DNA of 64,000 nucleotides from Pipra filicauda (GCF_003945595.2 NW_024104532.1:3967501-4031500); one strand, 5' to 3'; positions 1 to 12,330 are shown, numbered from the stretch's first letter. The notes: generated from the sequence alone by a model not told the origin. A program made the numbers and translations.

Positions 1-700
1 TTATTTTTCTCATTCTCAAACACAGCTGCTGGTGCAACTGATCCTCCAGGGACCAGTTTTCCAGAATTTAAAAATCTATTTTCATGATTTAACTTCCCCC
101 CCCCCCCGCCCAAGCAACTTCTGTAAACTTCAGGGAATGAATTCCCCTTTTCAACAAACTACGGAATTCGGGCCCATGACCTGACTAGATCCCTTTGCAG
201 AGGTTAAGAGCAAGTTTAAGTTTTGAAGCAAGCGAATAGCTCGGCTGCCTGCCCCGCTGTGTTCGGAGGCAGGAATTGTGAATGCACAATGGGGGCTTTC
301 ATGGGCACCATGAGAGTGTCCCCCTCTGTCAATAAAACAAGCCTGCCAAGTTCAGGAATGGCTTTTTGTCCTCAGGACCCATCGGCCAAGTTTTTCAGCA
401 CAAAGAAGCATAAAGTAGAGACTGAAGAAGATGGACGGTGCCTGGTGCTCAGCACATTGATAGTCAGACCCTTCCCTTAGAGGCAGCTCTGAAGTCCTGT
501 CCGCACTCCTACAGACCAAAGCTTCTTCCTCCACATCCCACCTCAGCTCATCATCCAAGGACACCCCTGTGAGGAGCCTGGAGGCTGTTTCGTTTAAGGC
601 CCTATTAGGAAAACACTGAGAATACAGGATTGCTATTCCTACCCCTGCTCTGTGACACAGAGCAGACCCAAAGCCCTCTGCCAAGCCAAACTCTCTGTAC
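1..700 (-). other. SH3PXD2B intron 7 (partial)
   Basis: The first 700 bases hold the 5' end of intron 7 after the donor at 699-700. I searched them for the next SH3-1 exon, which should encode WWFVST-like sequence, and did not find it. Apart from a run of 12 C at 96-107 nothing distinctive is visible. Confidence 0.8.
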
Positions 701-835
701 CTGATTCGTTCTTCTCAATGATATCCACCAACTGGCCCACGCACAAGCTGATCTCGGAGCTCTCCTGCTTCTGGTAGTCCGCCACCACGACATACTGCTC
801 CAGCACCAAGGGGTCGACCGAGGCAGAGTCAGCTC
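701..835 (-). CDS. SH3PXD2B: SH3PXD2B coding exon 7 (residues 142-187, first part of SH3 domain 1)
   Basis: The exon has 135 bases. Two bases complete Gly-142, 44 codons follow, and one base starts Gly-187. The acceptor is a C-rich tract ending TGTGCAG and the donor is GTACAG. After a short linker (ADSASVDP) it encodes the start of SH3-1: [11 protein letters not shown], the acidic RT loop QESSEISL, then [14 protein letters not shown]. The paired tryptophans that normally follow (GWW) belong to the next exon, which is outside the window, so the SH3 is incomplete here. Cys-173 and Leu-177 replace Ser and Val that I recall for human. The gene continues past base 1. Confidence 0.97.
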
Positions 836-1497
836 CTGCACAGGGGGGACAAGAACCGACCCGTGTGCCAGGGTCAGGACAGGCCACCGCTCCCGAGCAC
901 CTGCTGGCCTGCGAGCAGCTCCAGGACACCCTGGGGACCCCAGCGTGAGAGACGTGAGCCAGAGGCTTGGGCACAGTGAGGAGGAGGGAGATCAAACCAG
1001 CAGCCAGGTGAGATGGGTACAGCCAGGTGAGACCTTTTGCTCGCTGCCCACCTTCCTGCTCACCAACAGAGCCATCCAAGCAACCTCACCACCACCAGAG
1101 ATGCTCACAGCAGCCTGGACCTGCTTTCAGAGACTGAGGGGGTTTGGGGGACCTTCCTGTGCACTGGCACCAGCTGCCCCAATGCATGGACCAGCTCTGA
1201 CCCCAGCTCAGAACACTCAAACTGCAGTGGGTTCTGCTGGGCTAAAGAGTAGAAGGTGGAAGGTGTGTGTAGGGCAGAGCAGCATCCTCTGTCCTCATTG
1301 CCCTGGGGTATTCAGACACCTCGGTTTGCTCTGCTCTCTGCCCGGCTCCTCCTGCTGCAGATCCAAATTTCGTGTCAGAAAAAGAAAAAAAATAGGCCAA
1401 GGAGGAGCGAACTGGCAGGGAACAAAGCCTTCCTGTGTCCAGAAGGAGGCCGACACCGGAGGAGAGCCGGGGGAGAGTCGGGCCGGCGGCAGGTGGC

Positions 1498-1643
1498 ACT
1501 GCGGGATAAGATCGGGATACCGGGAGCACTGCGGGATCCGGCGGGACACGGGGAGCACTGCGGGATAACCCTGGGATAACGGGTACACCGCGGGATACGG
1601 CGGGACACAGGGAGCACGGCTGGATATGTGGGACACTGGGAGC
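1498..1643. repeat. GC-rich minisatellite, five units of 28-30 bases
   Basis: There are five tandem units, starting at 1498, 1528, 1557, 1587 and 1616, of 30, 29, 30, 29 and 28 bases. A sixth is cut off at 1644. Most units begin ACTGCGGGAT or ACCGCGGGAT and end GGGAGC. Each unit looks like two half-units built around CGGGA(T/C)A. Divergence between units indicates an old array. Confidence 0.9.
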
Positions 1644-2224
1644 ACTGCCAGTTCCCCGCTGTCACGGGAGGGGAGCAGGGCCAGGCTGGTTTGTGCTTTG
1701 CAAGCACGTTTTCCATTAGGGCAGAGCTCTGGATATGGATGCTGCCATGCTATGGCAGCACGGCAGCAGAGCTTCCCACTGGCAGCTGTCACTGCTTCGG
1801 AAACACGGCCCCGGTTTGTCCCATACACGGAGCAGAGCTCCCCTTTCCCAGGGCTGGCTGTGTCCTGGGCACCCATGGAAGCACCCAGGGCTTGGCAGGA
1901 TCAGACACAGACATTCTCTTGGGCACAGCCTCCCGCTGAAACAACCACAAGGCACTCGGGTACCCAGAGCACTTGTCCATCTGCCTCCAAAAGCCACCAA
2001 GAGGCAAAAAGGCGTCAGAAACTCTTGCTCAAGACTTGCCTCCATCCCAAGCCCTGGCTTCCAGCTGCCACTCTGCCTTGTGGCTTCGCTACCTGTCAGA
2101 GGAGGACACTATTATATTATCCTGTTCTCCCCCTAGTGCAATAAGATTTAATTAATACTTGCCAAATGCTCTGGAAATAAGAGTGTGTTAATTATTACAG
2201 CACAAGTGATACCAAAGAATCACA

Positions 2225-2240
2225 CACCTGATCGCAGGTG
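2225..2240. promoter_or_regulatory. Paired inverted E-box (CACCTG, 4-base spacer, CAGGTG)
   Basis: CACCTG at 2225-2230 and CAGGTG at 2235-2240 face each other with a 4-base spacer. It sits at the end of an AT-rich stretch with TTTAATTAATAC and TTAATTATTA. Paired CACCT(G) is the known target form of ZEB and Snail repressors. Function here is inference. Confidence 0.3.
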
Positions 2241-2534
2241 TTAGGTCAAATTTAAAGGGCCCATGTGTTACCCTGAGCCTCGAGTTTTGGATTGAGGCAG
2301 AAATCACACCTGCCCCAGGCTCCAGCTGCTACAGCAGACAGATATGCAGGACAATCAGCTCCCAGTCTCCAAGGGGTGTAAAATTCCCTGGGGGAGGTGG
2401 TTCCTTGGGACAGCTAGGTTATATGCAGCAAAGAATTCAGACTGTGTTATCAGGAATAAGCTTCTGTGGGCAAGTGCACCAGCACCATGTACTCCCCCAA
2501 CACATGAGAGGCCTCAGCCTGATGAAAGATCTTT

Positions 2535-2616
2535 CCTATGGGGGAACCTATTGCAGGGCATAGGTTCCTCCATAGGAAACCTATGGGGCCATACTCATCC
2601 CAAAAGGGTATGAGTA
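2535..2616. repeat. Cluster of three short inverted repeats
   Basis: GGAACCTAT (2543-2551) pairs perfectly with ATAGGTTCC (2560-2568). CATAGGTTCCT (2559-2569) also pairs with AGGAAACCTATG (2574-2585) with one bulge. TACTCATCCC (2592-2601) pairs with GGGTATGAGTA (2606-2616) with one bulge. The first two are mutually exclusive foldings of the same middle arm. Confidence 0.8.
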
Positions 2617-5600
2617 GAGATGGACAAGATCTAGCAAGTCTTCAGGATTCCTTGGATGCTGCCTCACAGAGAAGTTCTCCTGTGCACAAGGTCACAACCT
2701 CTCCAACTGGTTCTGAGAAAGAGACCACAACCAAGATTTAAATGAACAATGTGTTTTCGAGACATCTTCCTATTTAAAGGAAGAGGAGGCAAATTGTCTG
2801 TGTTAATCTGCTATAAACAGCACTCTGCAGAGCTCCAGGTGAGCTGGCCAAGTGCAGAGGATCTGTTACTGCTAAAGAAAGCTTCCTCCATACCAAACCC
2901 CAGAGGTGGGGCACCAGACAGAATTAAAAATAGCCCTCTAAAGTGAATGGTGGATGCTAGGACTATCTGTTCTACTAGCTCAATTAAAGGTTTGTATTTA
3001 AAGTGATCTGAGGATCTACCCAGCCCTTGAGAGAAGAATAACAGCTATAGGAAGAGATAAGTACTCTCCTTTCTGCCTCCTTTGCTGTAATTACACCCAT
3101 TGCTCTGAGGCTATTTGTAGTTTCAGCAGCCAATTCTGGATCCTCCAATGTACCTATTAAACCAGCAACAAAAGTGGTAAACTGAGCTTGGAGGAAGAAG
3201 TAGGTGGTAATTTCAGGAGCATCTTCACCTGGCATAATCGTCCTAGACCACAAAAATACACACTACAGTTAACAACAACATCCTGTATATGGACAGACTT
3301 GGGTTTCTCAAAAATAGCAGTGGTGTAAAGCTTCCCAGCTAAGATGGCAGACAGCACTAAAGCTCTGCACCTGGGGAGGGGAGGAAGGATTAGTACAGTC
3401 CCACAGGAGAGTGAGTTTTGCAGACAGCTCAGGCAGGGGCACAGACTGTGCATCCTTAACACTCTCCACTTGTGAGACTGACACAAACGTGGCTAGAGAA
3501 GGGATGTGCCAAAAGACCACTGAGGCCCCTGGACTGGACTTGCAGAACTGATGCTTGCTGCGGATGCAGCAGAGCCACTGGGGAGATGCTCAGCACATCC
3601 CAGAACCAACCCAAGGGCTGCTCAGTGCAGTGACCTTGCTCTCAAGGCATGTTGCAGATGGGTCAGCCCAAAAATTGTTGCAGGTTTTGTTTGACCAGAG
3701 ACTTGGTCATTCATCCAAGTGTTGATATGTACAAAGCCAGCAGGAAATTTCACAGATACGGGGTTGCTTGTGACATTTCCAGATTTTCCACTTTCTGGCT
3801 TTGCAAGGGCCAAAAGTGAGGACTTTGAGAGCTTGGACACTGGTGCCTCCAGAGGGGAAAAAAAAGCTCAGGACTGAAATCAGGGTGCACAGGTATTTGG
3901 TTTTGAAACCTGCCCTTGCTGTACGCTCCAGCCCTTGCCTAATTCATCTTCCAAAGATGTCATACTTTGGATAAAGTTTCTTCCCACTCCTCTGCCTGTG
4001 CTGATCAGACCCAGAGCTCTCAGGACAGCCCCTCTTCTCTCAGACCTGAGGAGTTTGTGAAGATCAGTACCACAAATGACTTTCTCACTGCTCTCTTATG
4101 AAATGGGCACTGGATGCTGCACTGTACTCTTTGCAAACCCTTTCATTTCTTCGGGGATTTTTCCAGAACTGGAAAATAATAACATGGGAATATCATTCAC
4201 CAGTGGATTTTCAGAAAGGTCCCTTATGGCTGCTGTAGGATTTGAGGGCTGTGTTTTCACTGCTTCTCATCAGACTGAATACTGTGGTTTGGGATCCCTC
4301 TGCCATTGCAGCCACACTACTACTATGGCCACATAAGAAAGCATCTAACACAAAACTGGCAGCAGGGTATTTGAGGTTTCTGCCAGCCTCCTTGAGCAGC
4401 TCCAACCAAATATAAACTCTGGAGACAGTTTCAGGATCCCCTGCACTAAGTCAGTGCTGCAACAAACCCATGACTCTCCATCTGTGCTTTCTGTTCAACT
4501 GTGAGATGAGGAGAGAATAGAAACGCCTTGGGGACTGATATGATGACTACTTTTAGATGCACCTAAATCAGTGGCCAAGTCAGTCTTCAGAATCCCAGAG
4601 ACTGAGGGATAATCCACCCCTCTCAAGCTGTAGGCTGAACAGAGCCCAGGCCCACACCTGAGGCTCACAGACATGTGGGATTACGAACACTGGTAAAAAA
4701 CCTCACCAAAGAAAGCAGATGTTATTACCAATGCTCACATACACCGTGCCCTCCTCTACACAGCAAATGTCACCTGAGTCTCTTGGTCACCACAGGAGGC
4801 TGAGGGCAGGCAGCACTCTAACCCCCTTTGCATCCCAGTGTTTGCTTAAATCCAATTTCCAAACAGGGCTTGCTGCTGGCAGGAGCTCAGAGTTCTTTCC
4901 AACACTCTCCTCAAGAGCAGTTCACCCCTTCTCTGGCAATGCTGGGAGAAATAAGCAATTGGGAAACTGCTTATTAGAAAATTCTCATGATTTTTGTTTG
5001 TTAGCAGCTATTGGATGACCCCTCCTCAGGGAGATCCTGGATTAGCGTTCTTTTGTGCCTTGCTGCGTATTTGTTACCTCGGAGCAGGGCTGGCTTGAGG
5101 ACCTGATGAATCTCCTCAAGATATATGAGGAACTGGGGTGACAGCAGCAGAACCAAACTCTGTTTCTGCTGCCAGAAAATGCAAGAGAGTGAGAGGAGTC
5201 TCTGAACATGTCTGGCATGAGGCATCGACCGTTGCTGCAAGCAAACACTTTTCCCTGATGGCTCCTGCACATATGCCAGCTGCCATGGGCAGAACTTCAC
5301 ATCCTGCCCTGCCAGAGCAGGCTCTGGCTTGGTTGTTACCCAAACTCCTACCATTCTCTCCCTCTCAATAATGTCAAGTGAACAGCATCCCAAAGAGTGT
5401 TTTCTCTTTGACCTCAGCAACATCCCTGTGACCCTTACAAACTCACCATGCCAAAGGGATGGCAGAGTGAAGCTGTCTATGAATGCAGTGGGAAGGCAGG
5501 ATGAAGCTGTTTACATGAGCAGGAGAAAAGTTCCTGCTTCTTTAACAGCCAGTGTCCTTAAATTGAATTTTGCCCTCAAAGAACTGAGTTATGCAGCAGA

Positions 5601-6409
5601 AATTTTCTTCCTCTTTTTCTCAACCCTAGAGAGGCCTTCTCTTCTCTTGCCTGTGTAAGTGAACAGAAGTAAAAGTGATCTAAGCCCATACTGATCTCAT
5701 AGGGAAACACACCACTCTTCCCTTACTCACTAAATGTTCCTGCTGAGGCAGCACACAAGAGAAGGTTTCAAGATGAGGGAGACTGTATCTTTGTTTTACA
5801 TTTGTTTCATCAAAACAGGAGAAGGAAAATATTTGCAGTCTTTTTTTGTTCCCACCCACAGCCAGATGCTTCTCTCTGCCTCCAAAGCTAGGTGAAGATT
5901 CACTTCAGAACAAGAAAGCCAGTACTGCAGTCTGTGCTTGCAAATGGCCCATGAGAGCTTTAAAATGACTATCCCAATGTCCTGCTTTGACAGAGAGCAG
6001 TCAGAGTTTGAGGAGAAAATGTTGTCCAAAGATTTAACCACATTCGTAAAACCCTGTTAGTCCATCAGGAGAGCACCCAACTATGACCTGCCTGTGAGAA
6101 CAGACCAAAACCAGGAGCCACTGTTCAAGTCAACAACATCAGAGCTTTCCACGTGCATCCTCCTACAGCTAGTCTCAGTTAAGACACTGGGACATCATAA
6201 GCTCTTGAAGGAGGATGACCTGCAGCTCCAGTGGAAAAAAAGTGGAAAGAAGTCTTTGAGTCTCCCCTGTACTTCTCTCTCCTCCAAGAGGAACCCACTC
6301 ATCTACAGGTGAATTTGCTTGCACAGCTTATGGCAGTGCCAACTCCCTGGCCAAAATCCTTTCCACCACCTATTTCAGAAGAATCTCCATCCAGCCAAGG
6401 CACAGAACT

Positions 6410-6447
6410 TTCCCAAAGAACCTCACACTTCCCAAAGAACCTCACAC
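6410..6447. repeat. 19-base perfect tandem duplication
   Basis: TTCCCAAAGAACCTCACAC occurs twice back to back (6410-6428 and 6429-6447) without a mismatch, suggesting a recent slippage event. Confidence 0.93.
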
Positions 6448-6797
6448 TATTTTTAAATCTGCAGCTTCAGTAGCTGAAAGATGCCTCCTTAATCCACAGA
6501 TCAAAGGCTCTTCCACTCCTCTCTCCTTCTCCTCTCTATAGGCTAAACCACACCAACTAGGGTTTATTTCAGAGATGTTTCCCTCTATGAGGAGTAGGGG
6601 TAAAGTATCCCAGCCCCAACTGTCTTCCCAAAGCCAGTGCCATCACAAAGCAGGACCTATTGCTGCATCGGGAGACTTTCCACCTCACACTGATCACAAG
6701 GCAGCTCAGACATTCCTCTGGATTTTTGAAATTTTGCATCCCCATCCCTGCAGACCTTCACCCAGGACCTGTGGCACATCCCCTGCACCAAGAGCCA

Positions 6798-6820
6798 AGC
6801 CCCAGCCCCAGCCCCAGCCC
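6798..6820. repeat. Short AGCCCC hexanucleotide repeat
   Basis: AGCCCC is repeated nearly four times within intron 6. Confidence 0.85.
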
Positions 6821-7405
6821 GCTGGACCTCGGCTCCACTACTGCCCCGTGTCCACCAGCCACCACAGAAAGCTAACAGGGATGTGACAGCCTCTTGCAAG
6901 GGTCTTGCCCACCCAGAGCAGGTGTCCCCTGAGCAGGTGTCCCCCCAGAGAAAGGCAAAGCAAGAGCAAGGGCTGGGCAGCGAGCAGCTGTTAGTACCTC
7001 TCTGCAGGAAAGAGGCCGTTCTCTGGATAAACCCTGATGAGGAACAAAACGAACGGGAGACAAGGCATGAGGCGGGGAGGGAAATGAACCTGGGGGTGGC
7101 AGCAATGGTGGCAACAGCTCAATTAATGATTGAAGGGGGAGGCCAGCACAGTGTGGAGAGTTGTGGGCATCTGACCCACCTTTGGGAGCGCCACGGGAGG
7201 CGCAGGGGACATGGGATCAGGACTTGGAGGTTGCAGTGAAATCCCAGATGGATGGAGGGGACACACTGTGCTGGGAAGCCCCACAGGGGAGCAAAGCAGG
7301 GGTTTGTCTTGCCATGGGGCCAGGCCCTTGCCCTGCTCCAGGAGACCACAGCTGTGGGTGAAAGGAGGAGTTGGTGTAACAAGCAGAGAGGAAAGGAGTC
7401 CTTAC

Positions 7406-7431
7406 CAGACCTCTTCTTTCCAATGGGCTCC
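7406..7431 (-). CDS. SH3PXD2B: SH3PXD2B coding exon 6: 26-base microexon (residues 133-142, basic linker)
   Basis: The exon has 26 bases between the acceptor CTCTTTTTCAG and the donor GTAAGG. One base completes Glu-133, eight codons encode EPIGKKRS, and the last base begins Gly-142. The peptide is the lysine-rich linker between PX and SH3-1, matching EHIGKKKSG that I recall for the human protein. It is the only segment in the interval that fits the phase demanded by exons 5 and 7, has good splice sites and gives the expected linker. If it were skipped, joining exon 5 to exon 7 would read GAG AGC TGA, a stop two codons past the junction. Confidence 0.93.
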
Positions 7432-10400
7432 CTGAAAAAGAGAAGGAAGAGCATCAGCAGAGGGATGGGGCAATTGGGTTGTTGGTCAAGTGACAAACCA
7501 CCCAGGAAAGTACAGCAGTGTTTGGCCCTGGTGGGGCCACTGACCTTCCTCAACCAGCTAATGTCTCCACGGGTGACATGGGGCACCACCCACCCTGCAA
7601 ACAGCCCATCTCTCCCCTCCTTTCATTTAGTAATTTAATGTTTTGTCTTTCCCAGGGGAAGCCTGGGTTTCTGGCCTGGCCTCCTTGGTGGCTTGGTCTG
7701 ACAGCTACAACTCCCACCATTTCACTTGGTGAAGGTGGGTGGATTGGGATGATAAGGCAGCAGTCAGGAGCTAGGGAAGCCAAAACCCCCAAAACTGCTC
7801 CCAGCACAAACCACAGCTCCCACAGAAGTGGGTGCCAGTTTGAAAACAGACAAAGAGGGAAATACTAGAGTTCCTCCATGTCCCATGCTTCTCTCAGGGA
7901 CAAGGTTGGGGAGTGGAGGGAAAGGGGAAATCATTTATACCCCAAAACAGGACAAGTCATTAAAGTGTTGTTGAAAGGATGAACACCAGGGCTGTGCAGC
8001 CTTCAGGACAGAGCAAGCAGGAGCTATTGGTGGTTGTGAGGAGGCAATGGGGGAGCTTCAGCCCAAGTCCTCTCACTTTGGCTGGCCCGCTGACCGCACC
8101 ACTGATGAGATGGCTTAGAAACTACTGGTCCTGGGTCCCTTCTCTGATCTGAATGTTGCCAAGAAACATGGTTGCTGAACAGCCTCAAACCCAGGGCACA
8201 AACACAACTCTGCAGGCACAATGAAATCCAAACCAAGGAAAATATGGGCCCAGAAAAACCTAAAAAACCTCCGAGTAACAAACTAAGACACCCAACCAGC
8301 CTGAAATCCAAACAAATGGACCAGCCCTGTTCCCAGCTCAGCCACAGCAGTCCATGCTGCCACAAAAGGGCTCTCAGCACTTTCACATAATTCACCACTC
8401 TGGCCTCGATGGTAACCAGTTCCCTCTTCACTTACAGAAGACATTGCTTTCCCCACTCCTCAGACTCACACGTGTGACTGGTCAAGACCATCTGACCAAG
8501 GCAAAATAGTCTGGTACCAGGAGATAATACATTGATTCTTGTTACTTCCAGGAGCAGTAACAAGCACAGAGCAGGGACTAGAGTTTCCAAGGAGGAAAAC
8601 ATTCACCTGGTGGTAAGAGGACTCTCCTCAGACTTTGAGCTGCCTGACCACTGCTTGGAAAATTGGCTGGACCACCCCAGATGGACCGCAGGAGCCCCTT
8701 CATCTGCTTATCATGTCCACTGGCAAAACTCTCCCTCCCTCCCTGTTTTCAGGCTATGCAGAGAAATCCCTCCATGCTCAGTGAGAAAGCCAGAGCTGGG
8801 CTATGCTTCATTCTCTTTCAAGCTTATCTGCATTTTCAGACTGTAATTAGCTGTAGTCATTTTATTCCCCTAGAGCCACGGGGTGATGTGGGGACTTGGC
8901 TGCCTTTAGGGCTCACCCATCCTGGGAATGTGTTCTGCTGGCAATGCCTTCTCCTCCCAGTCCCTCTCTCCCTCTGCACCTTAAACCTCTGGTACTTATC
9001 CATGGAGGTATCAATAAAATTAAACGAAATGCAACGAAGTTGGACCAGAAACAAATGGGACATTGTTACCTAGAAACTGTAGACTGTTGAGTTCAGAGAT
9101 CACAGACTGTGCAAAGACCTGAATGCCATGTCCCACGTACAGAGACCAATGGAGGAATCTACTGGACAGAGCATCCCATAGAGACTATAGCATCCCAAAG
9201 ACTCTCTATTTCTATAGAGAGACTGCATTGCAGAACTAAATTAAAGTTTATTAATAAGCCCCATTAAATTCATCCCAGTTCAATGGTACAGCAGGGAAGG
9301 GAGGCAAAGCAAGGCCAGATGAACCCACTGGAGATCAGCAGGTGGGCATGGCACCCTCATGCTGACTGCAGGGCGCTGATGGAAATAACTGTTGTTTTTC
9401 CCCTGCCTTCTGCTAAACCTATTACTGTAACTCATCCCCCTGTTTCCTTTCACCGGCTGCCCCGTCTGAGTGAGGGGGCAAGGAAGGAGCTGCAATTTCA
9501 CTTTGCTGCTGGGTTGTTCCTGGCAGGGTTACAAAGAGCTGCAGGTCTGAAGACCAGCAGCCTCAGCCCACCACCTCAGAGAGGACAAGAGCTCAGACAA
9601 GACAGGAAACAGCAATAAACTCCCGGCAGCATCTCCTCCTCCTCCGATCCCAGTGGACCAGAGAAAGTCACGCACCAGAGTTTGCAGGCACGGCTTCCTG
9701 GAAACTGGAGGCTCCAGAAGAAGGGAAGGAAAGGCCACTTTGCCTTCCACTGTAAAACTCATTTAGCTCCAACCCCCACACCAGCCAGGCTGTGCAGATG
9801 AATCAGCAGCCACAGCACAATTACAAGGCACCAATACACAGCTATGGCTGTGTGCCACCAAACAGCCCCACAGAGCTTCCCAGGTGCTAAAACTCAGGAA
9901 TGGTTCTCCAGCTGCTTCCCATAACATTCCCACTGATGGCAAGGGTTCCTGTGTGCCTGGAGTCTCACTTAAAGCTCTGAGCCAACAGGACAGTCTCAGT
10001 GGGTTCAGTTCAGTGTCCTTCAAGAATCTAACAATCCCCTGGAGCAATCCTGAAAGGAAACTTCTCCAGATGGAGAACTCTTAGCACCAATTAATAATCC
10101 CCATGGCACTTTTTTTTTTCTTTTTAGAAAAAGAGGGTCAGGTTTCTCAAGCATCTTCTCTAGTGTATCAGACAGCATCCCTCTGGATCCAGTGATGGGA
10201 AGGAGTGAGGTGGGGAGCACAAGGGTTCAGGAAGGGTGTGAGGCAAAGTGGAGAGCTTGGGAGGCAGGTTGAGAACAAACACAAAGATTTTGTTCTTCAA
10301 CAATATGTAAGTGAACTGTTAAACTATTTACTGCAGGATGCTGGGGACACTGAAAGTCTGCATGGTCTTACAGGGTCATAATTCAGGCAAGAAATGTTAA

Positions 10401-11820
10401 TTAAGTCATTAATTATAAAACCAGGTAAACCCTAAAGGCTAGAACAGTGATGAAGAAGAGTTGTTACAGGCTTGCTTGGCTTTAAACTCTTTCCTAAGGC
10501 ATGTTTGGTGGCTGCTAGGCCAGGCAGGGCCCTGAGCTGCAGGTGGCCCTGAGGCTGCCATGTAGAAAAGCCTACCTTGCAGTGGAACTCATGAGAGGAA
10601 GGTGCCCCAACATGTGACTCAGGGACCTCAGCACCATCCCTGCTGCCCCACAGCCCTGGCCTCAGTGAGCTCATGGAATAGGTGAAGGACAGTGGAACAC
10701 TAACAGAAGGAAAATAACTCCAGCTGCTGCAAAACCACACAGGAGCCACATCAAGATGAGATGGATCTGAGGTCAGCATTCCCAGAAAACATCTCCCGCA
10801 TAAAAAAATCCTCTCTTAGTAAAGAAAAAATTCCTTCTGGAATACAGTAAGGTCACCAAAATAGCTATCAGGAGGTAGTTCATCTTCTAAGTATTCAGCA
10901 AGCTTGGAGATATTAGAAAGATTTATGCAGGCAAGAGAGACTGAGAAATGGGGGTACAACAGAGCTCTTGTTTGGGAGAACTGATGTTTAGCAAATGCTC
11001 CAGTCAGCTCTGAATGGAGCCCCTGTCCCCACACTCCAGCGCCAGGGCTGCCCCTGTGTTTAACCACTGGAGAATCAGCCAAGCTGAGCCCTCAGGCTCA
11101 GAAACCTGCTCTGTTAGCACAGAAAACCAAGTGCTCTGCCCATGCAACTGGCACAAAACGTATTTTTGCAGAATGGATTCAACCCCTCTGGTATTTCTGT
11201 CTGTTGTCATCTAGAAAAGATAGTTCTCAGCAGAAAGGGAAGGAGATGGCTATTTTGGAGCTGAGATCCTGGTGAATCTGCACCTAGGCATCAGGAGAAC
11301 TGTGAAACAAACAGTTCAGTACACAAGCTGTAATTTGTCTGGATAGCAGGGCACGACCCAAAAGCCACAAGCCAGCAAGTATCCAAACCAAAAGCCATCA
11401 ATGCATGGCTCTCTAGTTGACCAGCAAAAACTCCTGGAATGGCTTCCTCCATGGGGCAGTCACTCCATCCTGGAGTAGGGACCTGAGCCTCCCCTTTTTC
11501 TAGTTCATGCCCCTATTACTCCCCAAACACCACACAAAGGTGACAAGGAAAACTTTTGCTCCTGGCACAGCTCAACTACAAGGAAAGGTAAGCACACAAA
11601 AAGCTACAGGGAAGCAGGAAGAAAAGAGATTTGCTTAAGGAAGATACTGGTTACAAATCTGCACTTCCAATTTATGGAAACGAGGGAAATGAACAGATTT
11701 TCTCCCTGTTTTAATGATGGAAATATGCTTTTGTCAATCATCCTCTTCTGACACTTTGGACCAAACACAAATCTTTTACCCACAATGGCTGCCAGTACTA
11801 TGGTCCTAAGCAGGACCTTT

Positions 11821-12330
11821 CATAGAATCAGAAAATGGTTTGGGTTGGAAGGGACCTTAAGGATCATCTCATTCCAACCCTCTGCCATGGACAGGGACAG
11901 CTTCCACTATCCCAGGTTGCTCCAAGCCCCATCCAACCTGGCCTTGAACACTTCCAGGGATGGGGCAGCCACAGCTTCTCTGGGCAACCTGTGCCAGGGC
12001 CTCACCACCCTCACAGGAAAAAACTTCTTCCTAATATCCAATCTAAACCTACTCTCTGTCAGTTTGAAGCCATTCCCCCTTGTCCTGTCATTCCAGGCCC
12101 TTGTAAATAGTCTCTCTCCATCTTTCCTGTAGGCTCCCTTCAGGTACTGGGAGGCCACAATTAGGTCAGCCTGAAGCCTTCCTTCTCTTTTCCAGGCTGA
12201 ACAAACACAGTTCTCTCAGCCTTTCCTCATAGGAAAGGTGCTCCATCCCTCTAAACATCTTGCTGGTTTCCTCTGGACTAGCTCCAACAGATCGATGTCC
12301 TTCCTCGTACGAGAGACAAGTTGGCCCAGT
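11821..12330 (-). mobile_element. CR1 LINE fragment, 3' end
   Basis: On the minus strand this is the 3' end of a CR1 retrotransposon, about 510 bases and 5'-truncated. It starts at the left with CATAGAATCA and GGTTGGAAGGGACCTTAAGG, the inverted 3' tail. It then reads through the block shared with other copies here (GATGGGGCAGCCACAGCTTC, GGGCAACCTGTGC). The right edge is diffuse because the sequence decays gradually. Open frames across it are CR1-derived. Confidence 0.93.

Larger units (their letters stand above)
836..7405 (-). other. SH3PXD2B intron 6 (6,570 bases)
   Basis: This intron separates the microexon from exon 7. It contains the minisatellite at 1498-1643, a paired E-box at 2225-2240, an inverted-repeat cluster at 2535-2616, a 19-base tandem duplication at 6410-6447 and a short AGCCCC repeat at 6798-6820. 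No CR1 copy was recognised. Open frames here are short and resemble no known protein. Confidence 0.85.

Noticed and set aside
1295..1876. Open frame with repeated Tyr-Pro-Ala-Val peptides that looks like a repetitive protein
   Set aside because: The repetition is simply the translation of the minisatellite at 1498-1643.
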